Origin: Streptomyces niger
GTDB lineage: Bacteria > Actinomycetota > Actinomycetes > Streptomycetales > Streptomycetaceae
Assembly: GCF_000718305.1 (NCBI RefSeq)
Contig: NZ_JOFQ01000035.1
Location: 1 to 45,487 of the forward strand
Direction of reading: 5' to 3'
DNA: 45,487 nucleotides
Position 1 is the stretch's first letter. Every line of letters starts with the position of its first letter. Below, in pieces: positions 16,460 through 24,111 of this stretch. The translations under genes were made by a program, and so were the position numbers. The notes beneath the pieces were generated by a model. That model was given only the letters and a program-made list of their open reading frames with translations, was not told the DNA's origin and searched no databases.

Positions 16460-16800
16460 CGGTCTGTGCGTCACCGCCCGGTGGCCCTGTGCGGCCAGTT
16501 GTCGGGAGCCCGTCGTGACCGACTCCCGTAGCTCGGTCTGTTGCGCGTCACCCAGTTGCGTATTGCGCTGAGCGATGCGCAATGGGAAACGTCATCATAC
16601 CGATCGACGCCAAAGAGGCCAGATGGTGGCCGAAACCACGGGAAGTCTTTCCGCTCCGTACGGCATGGCGAAGGAAGACAGCCGGTGCGGACGCGGCCGC
16701 ACGCGAAGGCCGAGGGATGCTCCTGTACGGCCGCACGCGAAGGCCGAGCGGCGCTCCTGTACGGCCGCACGCGGCGACTGAGCGGCGCACCTGCGCGGCC
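16460..16800. other. Intergenic region upstream of the IclR gene
   Basis: This 341-bp stretch holds the IclR operator at 16562-16583 and a shared GGTCTGTTGC element, a moderately AT-richer section around 16580-16680 that probably includes the IclR promoter, and on the right three copies of a 34-bp tandem repeat. No gene is supported here. Confidence 0.7.
16562..16583. promoter_or_regulatory. Inverted-repeat operator upstream of the IclR gene
   Basis: Perfect 7-bp arms ATTGCGC and GCGCAAT separated by 8 nt (TGAGCGAT), about 100 bp upstream of the chosen start. The geometry matches the mscR operator, and TGTTGC also occurs nearby (16540-16544 area, in GGTCTGTTGC). Autoregulation is inferred. 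Confidence 0.6.
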
Positions 16801-16834
16801 TCAGGCGGCGGCCGAGCGGCGCTCCTGCCGTCGC
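16699..16834. repeat. Four 34-bp tandem repeats running out of the 3' end of a small gene
   Basis: Exact 34-bp periodicity at 16699, 16733, 16767 and 16801. Units 1 and 2 differ at only a few positions (both contain CTCCTGTACGGCC); units 3 and 4 are more diverged. Unit 4 contains the stop and last ten codons of the leftward small membrane protein gene, and units 1-3 lie beyond that stop. Because 34 is not a multiple of three, the copies would not keep frame. Confidence 0.85.
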
Positions 16835-17157
16835 GCGCGCCGCCGCTCCCGGCGCAGTGCCCTGGCCGTGCTGCTCGGGCGCGACTCCACGCCGTTGCGC
16901 TGGATCCACACCTGCCGGGTCACCCAGACGTCCAGCACGCCCCACGTCGCGACGATCGTCGAGGCGACCGTGCTGAGCACCGCGGGGAAGGCGAGCCAGG
17001 ACCCCGCGAGCGTGCTGAGGAAGGCGACCATCGCCTGAACGAGTGTCACCGCCACGATGATCACGGCGCGTACGGCGGCGGCACGAACCGGATCGGGCAT
17101 CCGGGGGCGGGGGGACGGATCCTCCTGCCACAGCGTGTCGCCTCTGCCGATGTCCAT
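16801..17157 (-). CDS. Small membrane protein of unknown function
   Basis: About 118 residues. The N-terminus MDIGRGDTLWQEDPSPRPR is hydrophilic. Two hydrophobic helices follow, roughly residues 25-50 (AAAVRAVIIVAVTLVQAMVA) and 53-78 (LAGSWLAFPAVLSTVASTIV), then a tryptophan-containing segment WGVLDVWVTRQVWIQRNGV and a very basic Arg-rich tail. Codon use is typical high-GC coding. The start at 17157 has a GGGGAG run about 12 bases upstream; ATG at 17100 is an alternative. No function is recognised; the basic tail would face the cytoplasm if both helices span the membrane. It is divergent from cvnA. Confidence 0.7.
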   Translation of the reverse strand: MDIGRGDTLWQEDPSPRPRMPDPVRAAAVRAVIIVAVTLVQAMVAFLSTLAGSWLAFPAVLSTVASTIVATWGVLDVWVTRQVWIQRNGVESRPSSTARALRRERRRARRQERRSAAA

Positions 17158-17465
17158 GAAAGCGTCACTCTCCCCGTACTTTCCCCGCCTGCCCGGCTGT
17201 TCGGTGACTGCCCGGATTTTCTCCGGTACATGCTGCCGCGTACCGGCGTTCCCGATCTTATGGGGACCCGCCGCACGCTCCGTGGCGGAGGCCACACGGG
17301 CGGGCGGGTTGTCCCGGAATCGTCGGACAAGGGGGGCTATCCGGTCCTGACCTGCGGCCCACTCCGCCGGACAGCTCTTCGAGTTGATCCCCCGACAGTA
17401 GTAGGCTCGCGCCGTTTGTTGACGGAACACCATCCCCGCGCGCCGGGGTTGACGTAGGGGAGGCC
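17158..17465. other. Divergent intergenic region before cvnA
   Basis: This 308-bp gap must contain promoters for the small membrane protein gene (leftward) and cvnA (rightward). TTGATC at 17384-17389 and TAGGCT at 17402-17407 are promoter-like hexamers but are spaced only 12 bp apart, so neither is a confident call. A purine-rich GGGGAGG lies directly before the cvnA ATG. No gene is seen. Confidence 0.5.
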
Positions 17466-20183
17466 ATGCGCTTTCGCGGGAAGTCCATCCGCCGGAAGAT
17501 CGTGGCGTTGCTGCTCGTACCTCTGGTGTCCTTGACCGCCATGTGGGCGTTCGCCACCTACGTCACCGGAAGCGAAGCCCGCCAACTGCTGAAGGTCGCG
17601 GTCATCGTCGACAAGGTCGGCTACCCGACGGAGGACGCCGTACAGGCTCTCCAGAAGGAGCGCCGCGCCACCCTGGTCTACCTCGCGGACCCGCGCATCG
17701 CGGGCTCCCTGACGGAGCTGCGCCGCCGAACCCGCGCCACGGACCGGGCCGTTGCCCAGCTGCGCAGCAACGCCGACTCCTCCGGCGTGCGCGAGGACCT
17801 GCTCGGCAGCGCGGGACCGCGGCTGCGGACCGCGCTCGACGGCTTCGCCGGCCTGGACGAGCTGCGCGACCAGGTGGAGAACAACACCCTCACCCGCCGC
17901 GAGGCGTTCCAGCAGTACAACGCCCTGGTCGACCCCTGCTACGACTTCATGGGCAGCCTGCACTTCCTGCCGAACGCGGACATCTCCAAGGAGGGCGGCG
18001 CGCTGGTGGGCGTCACCCGCGGGCGCGAGGCCGTCTCCCGTGAGGACGCGGTGCTCAGCGCCGCGCTGGTGTCCCGCTCGATGACCCCGCGCGAACTGCG
18101 GGATTTCGCCGACCGGGTGGCCGAGCGCAAGCTCCTGTACGACACCAACCTCACCTCCCTGCCCGCGAGCGAGCGGGCCGTCTACGAGGACTACTGGAAC
18201 GGCGACAAGCCGCGCGAACTGCAGTCCTTCGAGGACAAGGTGATCGCCGCCGGACCCTCGGCCGCCCCCACCGCCGTCAACGCCGAACGCTGGCACAGCG
18301 TCGCGGGCCGGGTCCTCGACGACCTGGACGGGCTGGACAAGGAAGCGGGCGACCGCTTCGAGGACCGCGTCCAGCCCCAGGCGATGACCGTGCTCGCCAA
18401 GGCCGCCTTCGCCGGTGTGCTCGGCTTCGTGGCGCTGCTCGCCTCGATCGTCGTCTCCTTCCGGCTGGGCCGCCGGCACGTGAAGGACCTCAGCCGGCTC
18501 CGCAAGGACGCGCACGAGGTCTCCGGCGTACGACTGCCCAGCGTCATGCGCCGCCTCGCCGCCGGCGAACGGGTCGACGTGGAGGCCGAGGCGCCCCGAC
18601 TGGAGTTCACCCAGGACGAGATGGGCCAGGTCGCCCAGGCGCTCAACACGCTGCAGCGGGCCGCGATCGAGGCCGCCGTCAAGCAGGCCGACATGCGCCG
18701 CGGCGTCTCCGAGGTCTTCGTCAACCTCGCCCGCCGCAGCCAGGTCCTGCTGCACCGCCAGCTCACCCTGCTGGACGCCATGGAGCGGCGCACCGAGGAC
18801 ACCGACGAGCTGGCCGACCTGTTCCGCCTGGACCACCTCACCACCCGTATGCGGCGGCACGCCGAGGGCCTGGTCATCCTCTCGGGCGCCGCGCCCTCCC
18901 GGCAGTGGCGCAAGCCCATCCAGCTCATGGATGTCGTGCGCGCCGCGGTCTCCGAGGTCGAGGACTACGAGCGCATCGAGGTGCGGCGGCTGCCGCGCCT
19001 CGCAGTGGAGGGCCCGGCGGTCTCCGACCTCACCCACCTCACCGCCGAACTCCTGGAGAACGCCACCGTCTTCTCGCCGCCGCACACCGCCGTACAGGTG
19101 GTCGGCGAGCGGGTCGCCAACGGCTTCGCCCTGGAGATCCACGACCGCGGCCTGGGCATGGCGCCGGACGCGCTCCTGGACGCCAACCTCCGGCTCGCCG
19201 AGACCCCCGAGTTCGAACTCTCCGACACCGACCGGCTCGGCCTCTTCGTGGTCAGCCGGCTCGCCCAGCGGCAGGGCGTACGCGTCTCCCTGCAGGCCTC
19301 CCCGTACGGCGGCACCACCGCGGTGGTGTTCATCCCGGGCACGCTGCTGACCGAGACCTACGACGGCCGCGGCGAGGACACCGGTTCGGTGGAGCGGCCC
19401 GCGCCGGCCGCCCGTGGTGGCGACCTGGCGGCCCTCGCCCAGATCCCGGTGCCGCTCCCGGAGCGCACCTCGGACCTGCCGGCGCGGCGGCCCGCCGCGG
19501 ACGAGGACGCGCACGTCCTCCGCGGCCCCCGGCGGCAGCGCCGCACAGAGGAGAGCCGCCCCGCTTCGCCCACGGGCCCCGTCCCCGCCGAGAGCGAGCA
19601 GCACCGGCCGGCCGGCGACCGGGCCCCGGGCGAAGGGCCCGCGCCCCTGCCGCGCCGCCGCCGCTCGCCGGCGCTGGTCAGCGACCACGGCCGGCCGGTG
19701 CCGGGAGCGGGCGGCGGCCCGGCCGGCGAGGAGACCCACGGGCGCCGGGAGCACGGTCGCGCGCAGGGCGGCCAGGCCGACGGCCCCGCCGAGCAGCGCT
19801 CCACGGAGCGCGGCGCGCAGGACGAGTCGGAGCGCAGCGGCGCCTACCGGCTCCCCGGCCGGCCGACCGCGGACGCATCCGCCGGCGACCGGCCCACGGA
19901 GGCCGCGCCCGCGCCCGCTGAAGAGGCGCAGCCCGCCCGTACGGTGCGCGGCCTGCCCCGGCGCGTACGGCAGGCCAGCCTCGCCCCCCAGCTCAAGGCG
20001 TCGACCGACCGGCAGGCCGGCGCGGCGCCCGAGGCCGCGGACCCCGCGGCCGACCGTGACGCCGAGGCCGTGCGGGCCCGCATGGCCTCGCTCCAGCGTG
20101 GCTGGCAGCGGGGCCGGCGCGAATCCGGCGACGACGGCAGCGGCACAGCACCGAGAAAGAACATGGGAGGGGACGGTCGATGA
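17466..20183 (+). CDS. cvnA: Conservon sensor histidine kinase-like protein CvnA (NIT-HAMP-HATPase)
   Basis: About 905 residues. A first membrane helix (about 12-34) and a second (about 308-334) flank an extracytoplasmic nitrate/nitrite-sensor-like (NIT) domain. A HAMP-like linker (336-390) and a kinase-like helical region follow (420-478, RRSQVLLHRQLTLLDAMERR). The HATPase_c fold is about 515-635, with N-box HLTAELLENATVFSPP, G1 DRGLGMAPD and GLFVVSRLAQRQG. No canonical phosphoacceptor H-box of the classic type is obvious, as is usual for conservon kinases. The last 260 residues are a disordered Arg/Ala/Pro/Glu-rich tail ending with the segment LRQASL-like (RVRQASLAPQL) common in this family. 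It overlaps cvnB by ATGA. Confidence 0.93.
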   Translation: MRFRGKSIRRKIVALLLVPLVSLTAMWAFATYVTGSEARQLLKVAVIVDKVGYPTEDAVQALQKERRATLVYLADPRIAGSLTELRRRTRATDRAVAQLRSNADSSGVREDLLGSAGPRLRTALDGFAGLDELRDQVENNTLTRREAFQQYNALVDPCYDFMGSLHFLPNADISKEGGALVGVTRGREAVSREDAVLSAALVSRSMTPRELRDFADRVAERKLLYDTNLTSLPASERAVYEDYWNGDKPRELQSFEDKVIAAGPSAAPTAVNAERWHSVAGRVLDDLDGLDKEAGDRFEDRVQPQAMTVLAKAAFAGVLGFVALLASIVVSFRLGRRHVKDLSRLRKDAHEVSGVRLPSVMRRLAAGERVDVEAEAPRLEFTQDEMGQVAQALNTLQRAAIEAAVKQADMRRGVSEVFVNLARRSQVLLHRQLTLLDAMERRTEDTDELADLFRLDHLTTRMRRHAEGLVILSGAAPSRQWRKPIQLMDVVRAAVSEVEDYERIEVRRLPRLAVEGPAVSDLTHLTAELLENATVFSPPHTAVQVVGERVANGFALEIHDRGLGMAPDALLDANLRLAETPEFELSDTDRLGLFVVSRLAQRQGVRVSLQASPYGGTTAVVFIPGTLLTETYDGRGEDTGSVERPAPAARGGDLAALAQIPVPLPERTSDLPARRPAADEDAHVLRGPRRQRRTEESRPASPTGPVPAESEQHRPAGDRAPGEGPAPLPRRRRSPALVSDHGRPVPGAGGGPAGEETHGRREHGRAQGGQADGPAEQRSTERGAQDESERSGAYRLPGRPTADASAGDRPTEAAPAPAEEAQPARTVRGLPRRVRQASLAPQLKASTDRQAGAAPEAADPAADRDAEAVRARMASLQRGWQRGRRESGDDGSGTAPRKNMGGDGR

Positions 20184-20614
20184 CCGCACCGAAGGCAACA
20201 GCAGCAGGGACCGCAGCGAAGGGCTCGGGCGAACTGGGCTGGCTGCTCGACGAGCTGGTCGGCCGGGTGGGCTCCATCCACAAGGCGCTCATCCTCTCCA
20301 GCGACGGACTGGCCACCGGCGCCTCGGCCGACCTGTCCCGGGAGGACGCCGAGCACCTGGCGGCGGTCGCCTCCGGCTTCCACAGCCTGGCCAAGGGCGT
20401 CGGCCGGCACTTCGAGGCGGGCCAGGTCCGACAGACCATGGTCGAGCTGGACGAGGCGTTCCTGTTCGTGAGCGCCGCGGGCGACGGCAGCTGCCTGGCC
20501 GTGCTCGCCGACGCCGACTCCGATGTGGGCCTGATCGCGTACGAGATGACGCTGCTGGTCAAGCGGGTGGGTACGCACCTGGGCACGGCGCCCAGGGCCG
20601 ACCGGCCCAGTTGA
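20180..20614 (+). CDS. cvnB: Conservon roadblock/LC7 domain protein CvnB
   Basis: About 144 residues. The single roadblock/LC7 domain is recognisable from ELGWLLDELVGRVGSIHKALILSSDGL at the N-terminus, followed by LAAVASGFHSLAKGVGRHFEAGQVRQTMVELDEAFLFV. Roadblock proteins act as regulators of small GTPases; in conservons CvnB works with CvnA, CvnC and the GTPase-like CvnD at the membrane. The start overlaps the cvnA stop (ATGA), with GGGAGGGGAC upstream. Confidence 0.95.
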   Translation: MTAPKATAAGTAAKGSGELGWLLDELVGRVGSIHKALILSSDGLATGASADLSREDAEHLAAVASGFHSLAKGVGRHFEAGQVRQTMVELDEAFLFVSAAGDGSCLAVLADADSDVGLIAYEMTLLVKRVGTHLGTAPRADRPS

Positions 20615-20625
20615 GGATGACGACG

Positions 20626-20659
20626 GTGACCGCATGAACCGAGTGACCGCATGAACCGA
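20626..20659 (+). repeat. 17-bp tandem duplication of the cvnC start region
   Basis: GTGACCGCATGAACCGA occurs twice in direct succession. The first copy carries an ATG at 20634 that reads six codons (MNRVTA) and stops at a TGA overlapping the real cvnC ATG in the second copy (ATGA). Confidence 0.9.
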
Positions 20660-21061
20660 GAAGAACAGGCCGGGCCCGGAGCGGGCCCGGCCCGGTGGTT
20701 CGACGACGAGGCGGGCCCGGTCGTACGTCCGTACGCCATGACCCGCGGCCGTACCGCCAGCGGGGCCGTCGCCGGACTCGACCTGATCGCGCAGGTGATC
20801 GCGGAGAGCCGGGCCGACGAGCCGGTCACCGACCAGTCCCTGTCGCCCGAGCACCTCGACATCGTCGACCTCACCCGGGAGGCCCCGCTCTCGGTGGCCG
20901 AACTGGCCGCCGAACTCGACCTGCCCGTCGGCGTGGTCCGGGTCCTGATCGGCGATCTGCTGGAGGCCGAGCTGGTGCGGGTCAGCCGGCCCGTACCGCC
21001 CGCCGAACTCCCCGACGAAGGCATCCTGCGCGAGGTCATCAACGGCCTGCGCGCCCTCTGA
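20651..21061 (+). CDS. cvnC: Conservon DUF742 protein CvnC
   Basis: About 136 residues of the DUF742 family. The segment WFDDEAGPVVRPYAMTRGRT is the conserved N-terminal motif, and the rest resembles a winged helix (LDIVDLTREAPLSVAELAAELDLPVGVVRVLIGDLLEAELVRV). It is 36 bp downstream of cvnB. The ATG at 20651 begins the family homology. In other streptomycetes cvnD follows immediately; here the next rightward gene is 2.15 kb away. Confidence 0.95.
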   Translation: MNREEQAGPGAGPARWFDDEAGPVVRPYAMTRGRTASGAVAGLDLIAQVIAESRADEPVTDQSLSPEHLDIVDLTREAPLSVAELAAELDLPVGVVRVLIGDLLEAELVRVSRPVPPAELPDEGILREVINGLRAL

Positions 21062-21116
21062 GCGGCGCGGCCGGGCCCGGGCGCCCCAGGGCCCCGCCCG
21101 GCCGCGTACGCCCGTT

Positions 21117-21277
21117 CAGCCGCCGTACAGGCCGCTCTCAGCCGCCGTCGTACAGGGGTGCTCTCAGCCGCTGCCGTACAGGCCGCTCTTAGCCGCCGCC
21201 GTACAGGGCTGCTCTCAGCCGTCGTGCGGGACCGCTCTCAGCCCCCATCGTGCGGGACCGCTCTCAGCCGCCGTACA
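21117..21277. repeat. Tandem repeats of 22-26 bp at the 3' end of the TauE gene
   Basis: Six degenerate units begin at 21117, 21139, 21165, 21190, 21216 and 21239, each of the form CAGCCGCCG(NCG)TACAGG...GCTCT. A seventh partial copy starting at 21265 is the end of the TauE-family gene itself (its last Tyr-Gly-Gly codons and stop). Units contain a small GCC...GGC inverted repeat. They fill the gap between the convergent cvnC and tauE-like genes and may act as a terminator region (inference). Confidence 0.85.
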
Positions 21278-22037
21278 GCGCCAGGTACGGCGCCAGCGCG
21301 AACAGGGCCACGACCAGGCCCGTCTTGAGCGTGCGCGAGGGGAGCGCGCGGGCCAGCCGCCAGCCGATCAGCACGCCCGCCAGCTCCGGCACGCCGACGA
21401 GCGCCGCCAGCGGCCAGTCGACCGCGCCGTGCGCGACGTAGCCGAGCGTCCCCGCGGTGGCGATGACCACCGACTGGGCCTGCGCGACGGCCAGCGCGGC
21501 CAACACCGGCATCCGCAGCGCGACGAGCAGCGGCACGGTGAGCATCGGTCCGCCGACCCCGAACACGCCGCTCGCCACCGCCACCCCGAAGCCCAGCGGT
21601 GCCGTCACCCGTGCCGGGGGATACGCCGCCCCCGTAGGCGCGGCCCGCCGCTCGCGGTACCAAAGAAGCGCGCCGACCAGCGCCACGAAGAAGCCCAGCA
21701 GCAGCCCGAAGGCCCGCCCCGAGACGACGGTGTTGGCCAGCACGCCGAGCGGCGTGCCGAGCACCGCCGCACCCGCCAGCACCCAGGCCGTACGCCGTGT
21801 CCGGAGCTCCCGCAGCTCGCCGGAGCGCACGTACGCGGCGGTGCCCAACAGGCCTGTCGCCACGTGGGTGACGATGGCGGTGCCGGCTACCTGGGCGGGG
21901 GAGAGGCCCGTGAGGACGAACAGCCCCACGGTCGCGAGGACGCCACCGGGCCCCACGGCCGTGATGCCCACCCCGGCCACCAGCCCGAAGAGGGCCAGCA
22001 GCACCAGCGTGGCGGTGTCGAGCCCGGCCCCCGTCAT
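21264..22037 (-). CDS. TauE/SafE family sulfite/anion exporter-like membrane protein
   Basis: About 257 residues with about eight hydrophobic helices and the two internally similar halves of the TauE/SafE fold: LVLLALFGLVAGVGITAVGPGG in the first half, and GFGVAVASGVFGVGGPMLTVPLLV in the second. The GVGGP motif is typical. Substrates of the family include sulfite, sulfoacetate and other small anions; none can be inferred here. The ATG at 22037 overlaps the stop of the upstream GntR gene (ATGA), so the two are co-transcribed and the regulator probably controls the transporter. Confidence 0.9.
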   Translation of the reverse strand: MTGAGLDTATLVLLALFGLVAGVGITAVGPGGVLATVGLFVLTGLSPAQVAGTAIVTHVATGLLGTAAYVRSGELRELRTRRTAWVLAGAAVLGTPLGVLANTVVSGRAFGLLLGFFVALVGALLWYRERRAAPTGAAYPPARVTAPLGFGVAVASGVFGVGGPMLTVPLLVALRMPVLAALAVAQAQSVVIATAGTLGYVAHGAVDWPLAALVGVPELAGVLIGWRLARALPSRTLKTGLVVALFALAPYLALYGG

Positions 22038-22828
22038 CGCGACTCCGTGGGGGCCGGGCCGCGGTGCAACGTGGCGTGCAGGGCCAGTCGGTCCGCCCTG
22101 ATGTGCAGCGACTCGGCGTCCACGGGGCGGCCGTCCGCGAGGTGCGTGAGCCGTTCGATGGCGAAGACCGCGGCACCCGCCTCCACGCCCAGCAGCGCGG
22201 CGGTGTCCGGGTCCGCGGTCACCGCGTGCACCGACACCTCCGCGCGGCCCAGCCGCTGCCCGGACGTCTCCTCGATGAGCGCGAACAGGTCGCGGTGCGC
22301 CAGGTCGCAGCCCAGCAGCGGCAACCCGATGTCGGCCGTCAGGTACGTGGTGTCCAGGGAGAGCGGCAGGCCGCCCAGCCGGCGCAACCGCTCTACGTGC
22401 ACCGCTCCCTCGCCCGGGGCCAGGCCCAGCCGCTCCACGATGGCCGCCGGGGGAGCCGGGACCGGATGCGCCGCCCGTACCTCGTTGGTGACCGTCCCGT
22501 GCCCGGTCAGCGTCTCCGCCAGGCCCGCCAGCCGGTCCAGCCCGTGGCCGTACTTGGGCAGTACGACCGTCGTGCCCACACCCTGCTTGCGGGTGATCAG
22601 CCCTTCGTTGCGCAGCAGGGCGAGCGCCTCCCGTACGGCGTTGCGGGACGCCCCGAGGTGCGCGCCCAACTCGCGCTCGCCGGGCAGCACTCCGCCGTCG
22701 TACGCGCCGCTGGTGATCCGGTGGCGGAGCACGTCGGCAAGCTGCCGGGCCCGCTCGGCCCGGGGGCGCGAGGACACCCACGGCCCGTCGTCCCTGCCCT
22801 GCGCACCCGATGGTGCCGTCTCCCGCAT
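22034..22828 (-). CDS. GntR family transcriptional regulator, HutC subfamily (UTRA domain)
   Basis: About 264 residues. A winged helix-turn-helix occupies about 25-95 (RARQLADVLRHRITSGAY, LPGERELGAHLGASRNAVREALALLRNEGLITR). The C-terminal UTRA effector domain has LGLAPGEGAVHVERLRR and SLDTTYLTADIGLPLL. The start at 22828 has a textbook AAAGGAG site 6 bases upstream. It is translationally coupled to the TauE-like exporter. Three 10-bp direct repeats and a 17-bp palindrome lie directly upstream and are plausible operators. Confidence 0.93.
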   Translation of the reverse strand: MRETAPSGAQGRDDGPWVSSRPRAERARQLADVLRHRITSGAYDGGVLPGERELGAHLGASRNAVREALALLRNEGLITRKQGVGTTVVLPKYGHGLDRLAGLAETLTGHGTVTNEVRAAHPVPAPPAAIVERLGLAPGEGAVHVERLRRLGGLPLSLDTTYLTADIGLPLLGCDLAHRDLFALIEETSGQRLGRAEVSVHAVTADPDTAALLGVEAGAAVFAIERLTHLADGRPVDAESLHIRADRLALHATLHRGPAPTESR

Positions 22829-23215
22829 GGCCGACTCCTTTCCGTGGCGGCACGTGGCGGCACGTGGCGGCATCATGCCGCCGCCGCGTTCTCCGCAGCC
22901 TCCGACGGTACCGCCGTGGCATTACGCCGGAGTTACGCCACCCCGATTGACCTGCATAAACGCCTGACCAGTGGGTTCATGGCGGGCCGCTCGGCGATCC
23001 GCCGGGCCGGGATCTCCGTGTGCAGGGCTCCGCACGGTCAGTGAACATGAACACATCACACAGGGGCGGTGCCGGGCCGCGGGCTTGTCGTCGGTACAGT
23101 CGGTGCGGAACGATCCACTCCCACGCAGGAGTTGTCGTACTCCCACAGTTGTCGTCAGCCGCGGTGCGCCGGCCCGCCGCTGACACGACACCACCGAAAT
23201 CGGAGGAAGCGGTCA
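22829..23215. other. Divergent intergenic region between the GntR gene and cvnD
   Basis: In this 387-bp gap the left side holds the repeat/palindrome at 22843-22882. The middle (about 22920-23060) is locally less GC-rich and probably contains promoters. TACAGT at about 23094 resembles a -10 element for cvnD but lacks a well-spaced -35. A GGAGGAAG ribosome-binding site precedes the cvnD ATG. No gene is supported. Confidence 0.6.
22843..22882. promoter_or_regulatory. Direct repeats and palindrome upstream of the HutC-type regulator
   Basis: CGTGGCGGCA occurs three times without interruption (22843, 22853, 22863), a spacing of about one helical turn. The last copy runs into a perfect palindrome with 8-bp arms GGCGGCAT and ATGCCGCC around one base (22866-22882). 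It ends 15 bp upstream of the ribosome-binding site. Operator function for the adjacent regulator is inferred. Confidence 0.55.
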
Positions 23216-23824
23216 ATGGTCTTCGGGCGCGCTGAGCGACGCCGCAAGCAAGCCGTCGAGCCGGTCACGCTCAAGATCCTCGTCGCGGGCGGTTTCGGCG
23301 TCGGCAAGACGACCCTGGTCGGCGCGGTGAGCGAGATCAAGCCGCTGCGTACGGAGGAGCAGCTGACCGAGGCGAGCCTGCCCTTCGACGACACCGCCGG
23401 CGTCGAGGGCAAGCACACCACCACCGTCGCCATGGACTTCGGCCGGATCACCCTCCGCGAGGACCTGGTCCTCTACCTCTTCGGCACCCCGGGCCAGGAC
23501 CGCTTCTGGTTCCTGTGGGACGAGCTGGCCACCGGCGCGCTGGGCGCCGTCGTGCTCGCCGACACCCGCCGCCTGGAGGACTCCTTCGCCGCGATCGACT
23601 ACTTCGAACGCCGCGGCATCCCTTTCACCGTCGCCGTCAACTGCTTCGAGGGCGCCGAGCGCTACCCCGCCGACACCGTCCGCGAAGCGCTGGACCTCGA
23701 CCCCGAGGTCAGCATCGTGGACTGCGACGCCCGGGAGAAGGACTCGGCGCGCGACGTCCTCATCGAGGTCGTCCAGCACGCCCTGCGCATGAGCGAGGAG
23801 CAGCACCAGCCGGCGCTGTCCTGA
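23216..23824 (+). CDS. cvnD: Conservon GTPase-like protein CvnD
   Basis: About 202 residues. The P-loop is AGGFGVGKTTLVGAV (about residues 24-38). The switch/G3 region is LFGTPGQDRFWFLWDEL, and the G4-like segment is VAVNCFEGAERY, where the usual NKxD is replaced by the NCFxG form characteristic of this family. The ATG at 23216 has GGAGGAAG upstream. CvnD normally closes a cvnABCD operon and forms a membrane-associated signalling complex with CvnA-C. Here it is separated from cvnC by the leftward TauE and GntR genes and must use its own promoter. Confidence 0.93.
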   Translation: MVFGRAERRRKQAVEPVTLKILVAGGFGVGKTTLVGAVSEIKPLRTEEQLTEASLPFDDTAGVEGKHTTTVAMDFGRITLREDLVLYLFGTPGQDRFWFLWDELATGALGAVVLADTRRLEDSFAAIDYFERRGIPFTVAVNCFEGAERYPADTVREALDLDPEVSIVDCDAREKDSARDVLIEVVQHALRMSEEQHQPALS

Positions 23825-23950
23825 CTCCCGGGCCGCACGAGGGGGCGCCGACGGCGGTGCCGCGCTGCCCGGGGGCTACGACAGGGAAACGGCCTCCGAC
23901 GGCGCCGCGCGGCCCGTACCCCGCCGTCCGGAGTACGGGCCGCCACGATC

Positions 23951-24103
23951 CCGCGGACGGCCGTGCGGCAGCCCGTGGGACGTCAACCCCGCGGACAGCC
24001 GTGCGGCAGCCCACGGGACGCTCTGCTCGTCGTGCGACGTCGATTGTGCTGCGACGCTGCTCGTCCTGTGACGCTGCTCGTCCTGTGACGTCGCTTCTCC
24101 TGT
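23951..24103. repeat. Two tandem-repeat families between cvnD and glpK
   Basis: A 32-bp unit (contains GCCGTGCGGCAGCCC) occurs at 23951-23982 and 23989-24020 with four or so mismatches. It is followed by a 17-bp unit, GACGCTGCTCGTCCTGT, perfect at 24053 and 24070 and degenerate at 24036 and 24087. The array ends 9 bp from the glpK stop codon. The genes either side are convergent. Confidence 0.8.
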
Positions 24104-24111
24104 GACGTGCC

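Noticed and set aside
16699..16834. CRISPR array.
   Set aside because: The units are contiguous tandem copies without unique spacers, and no cas gene is present.
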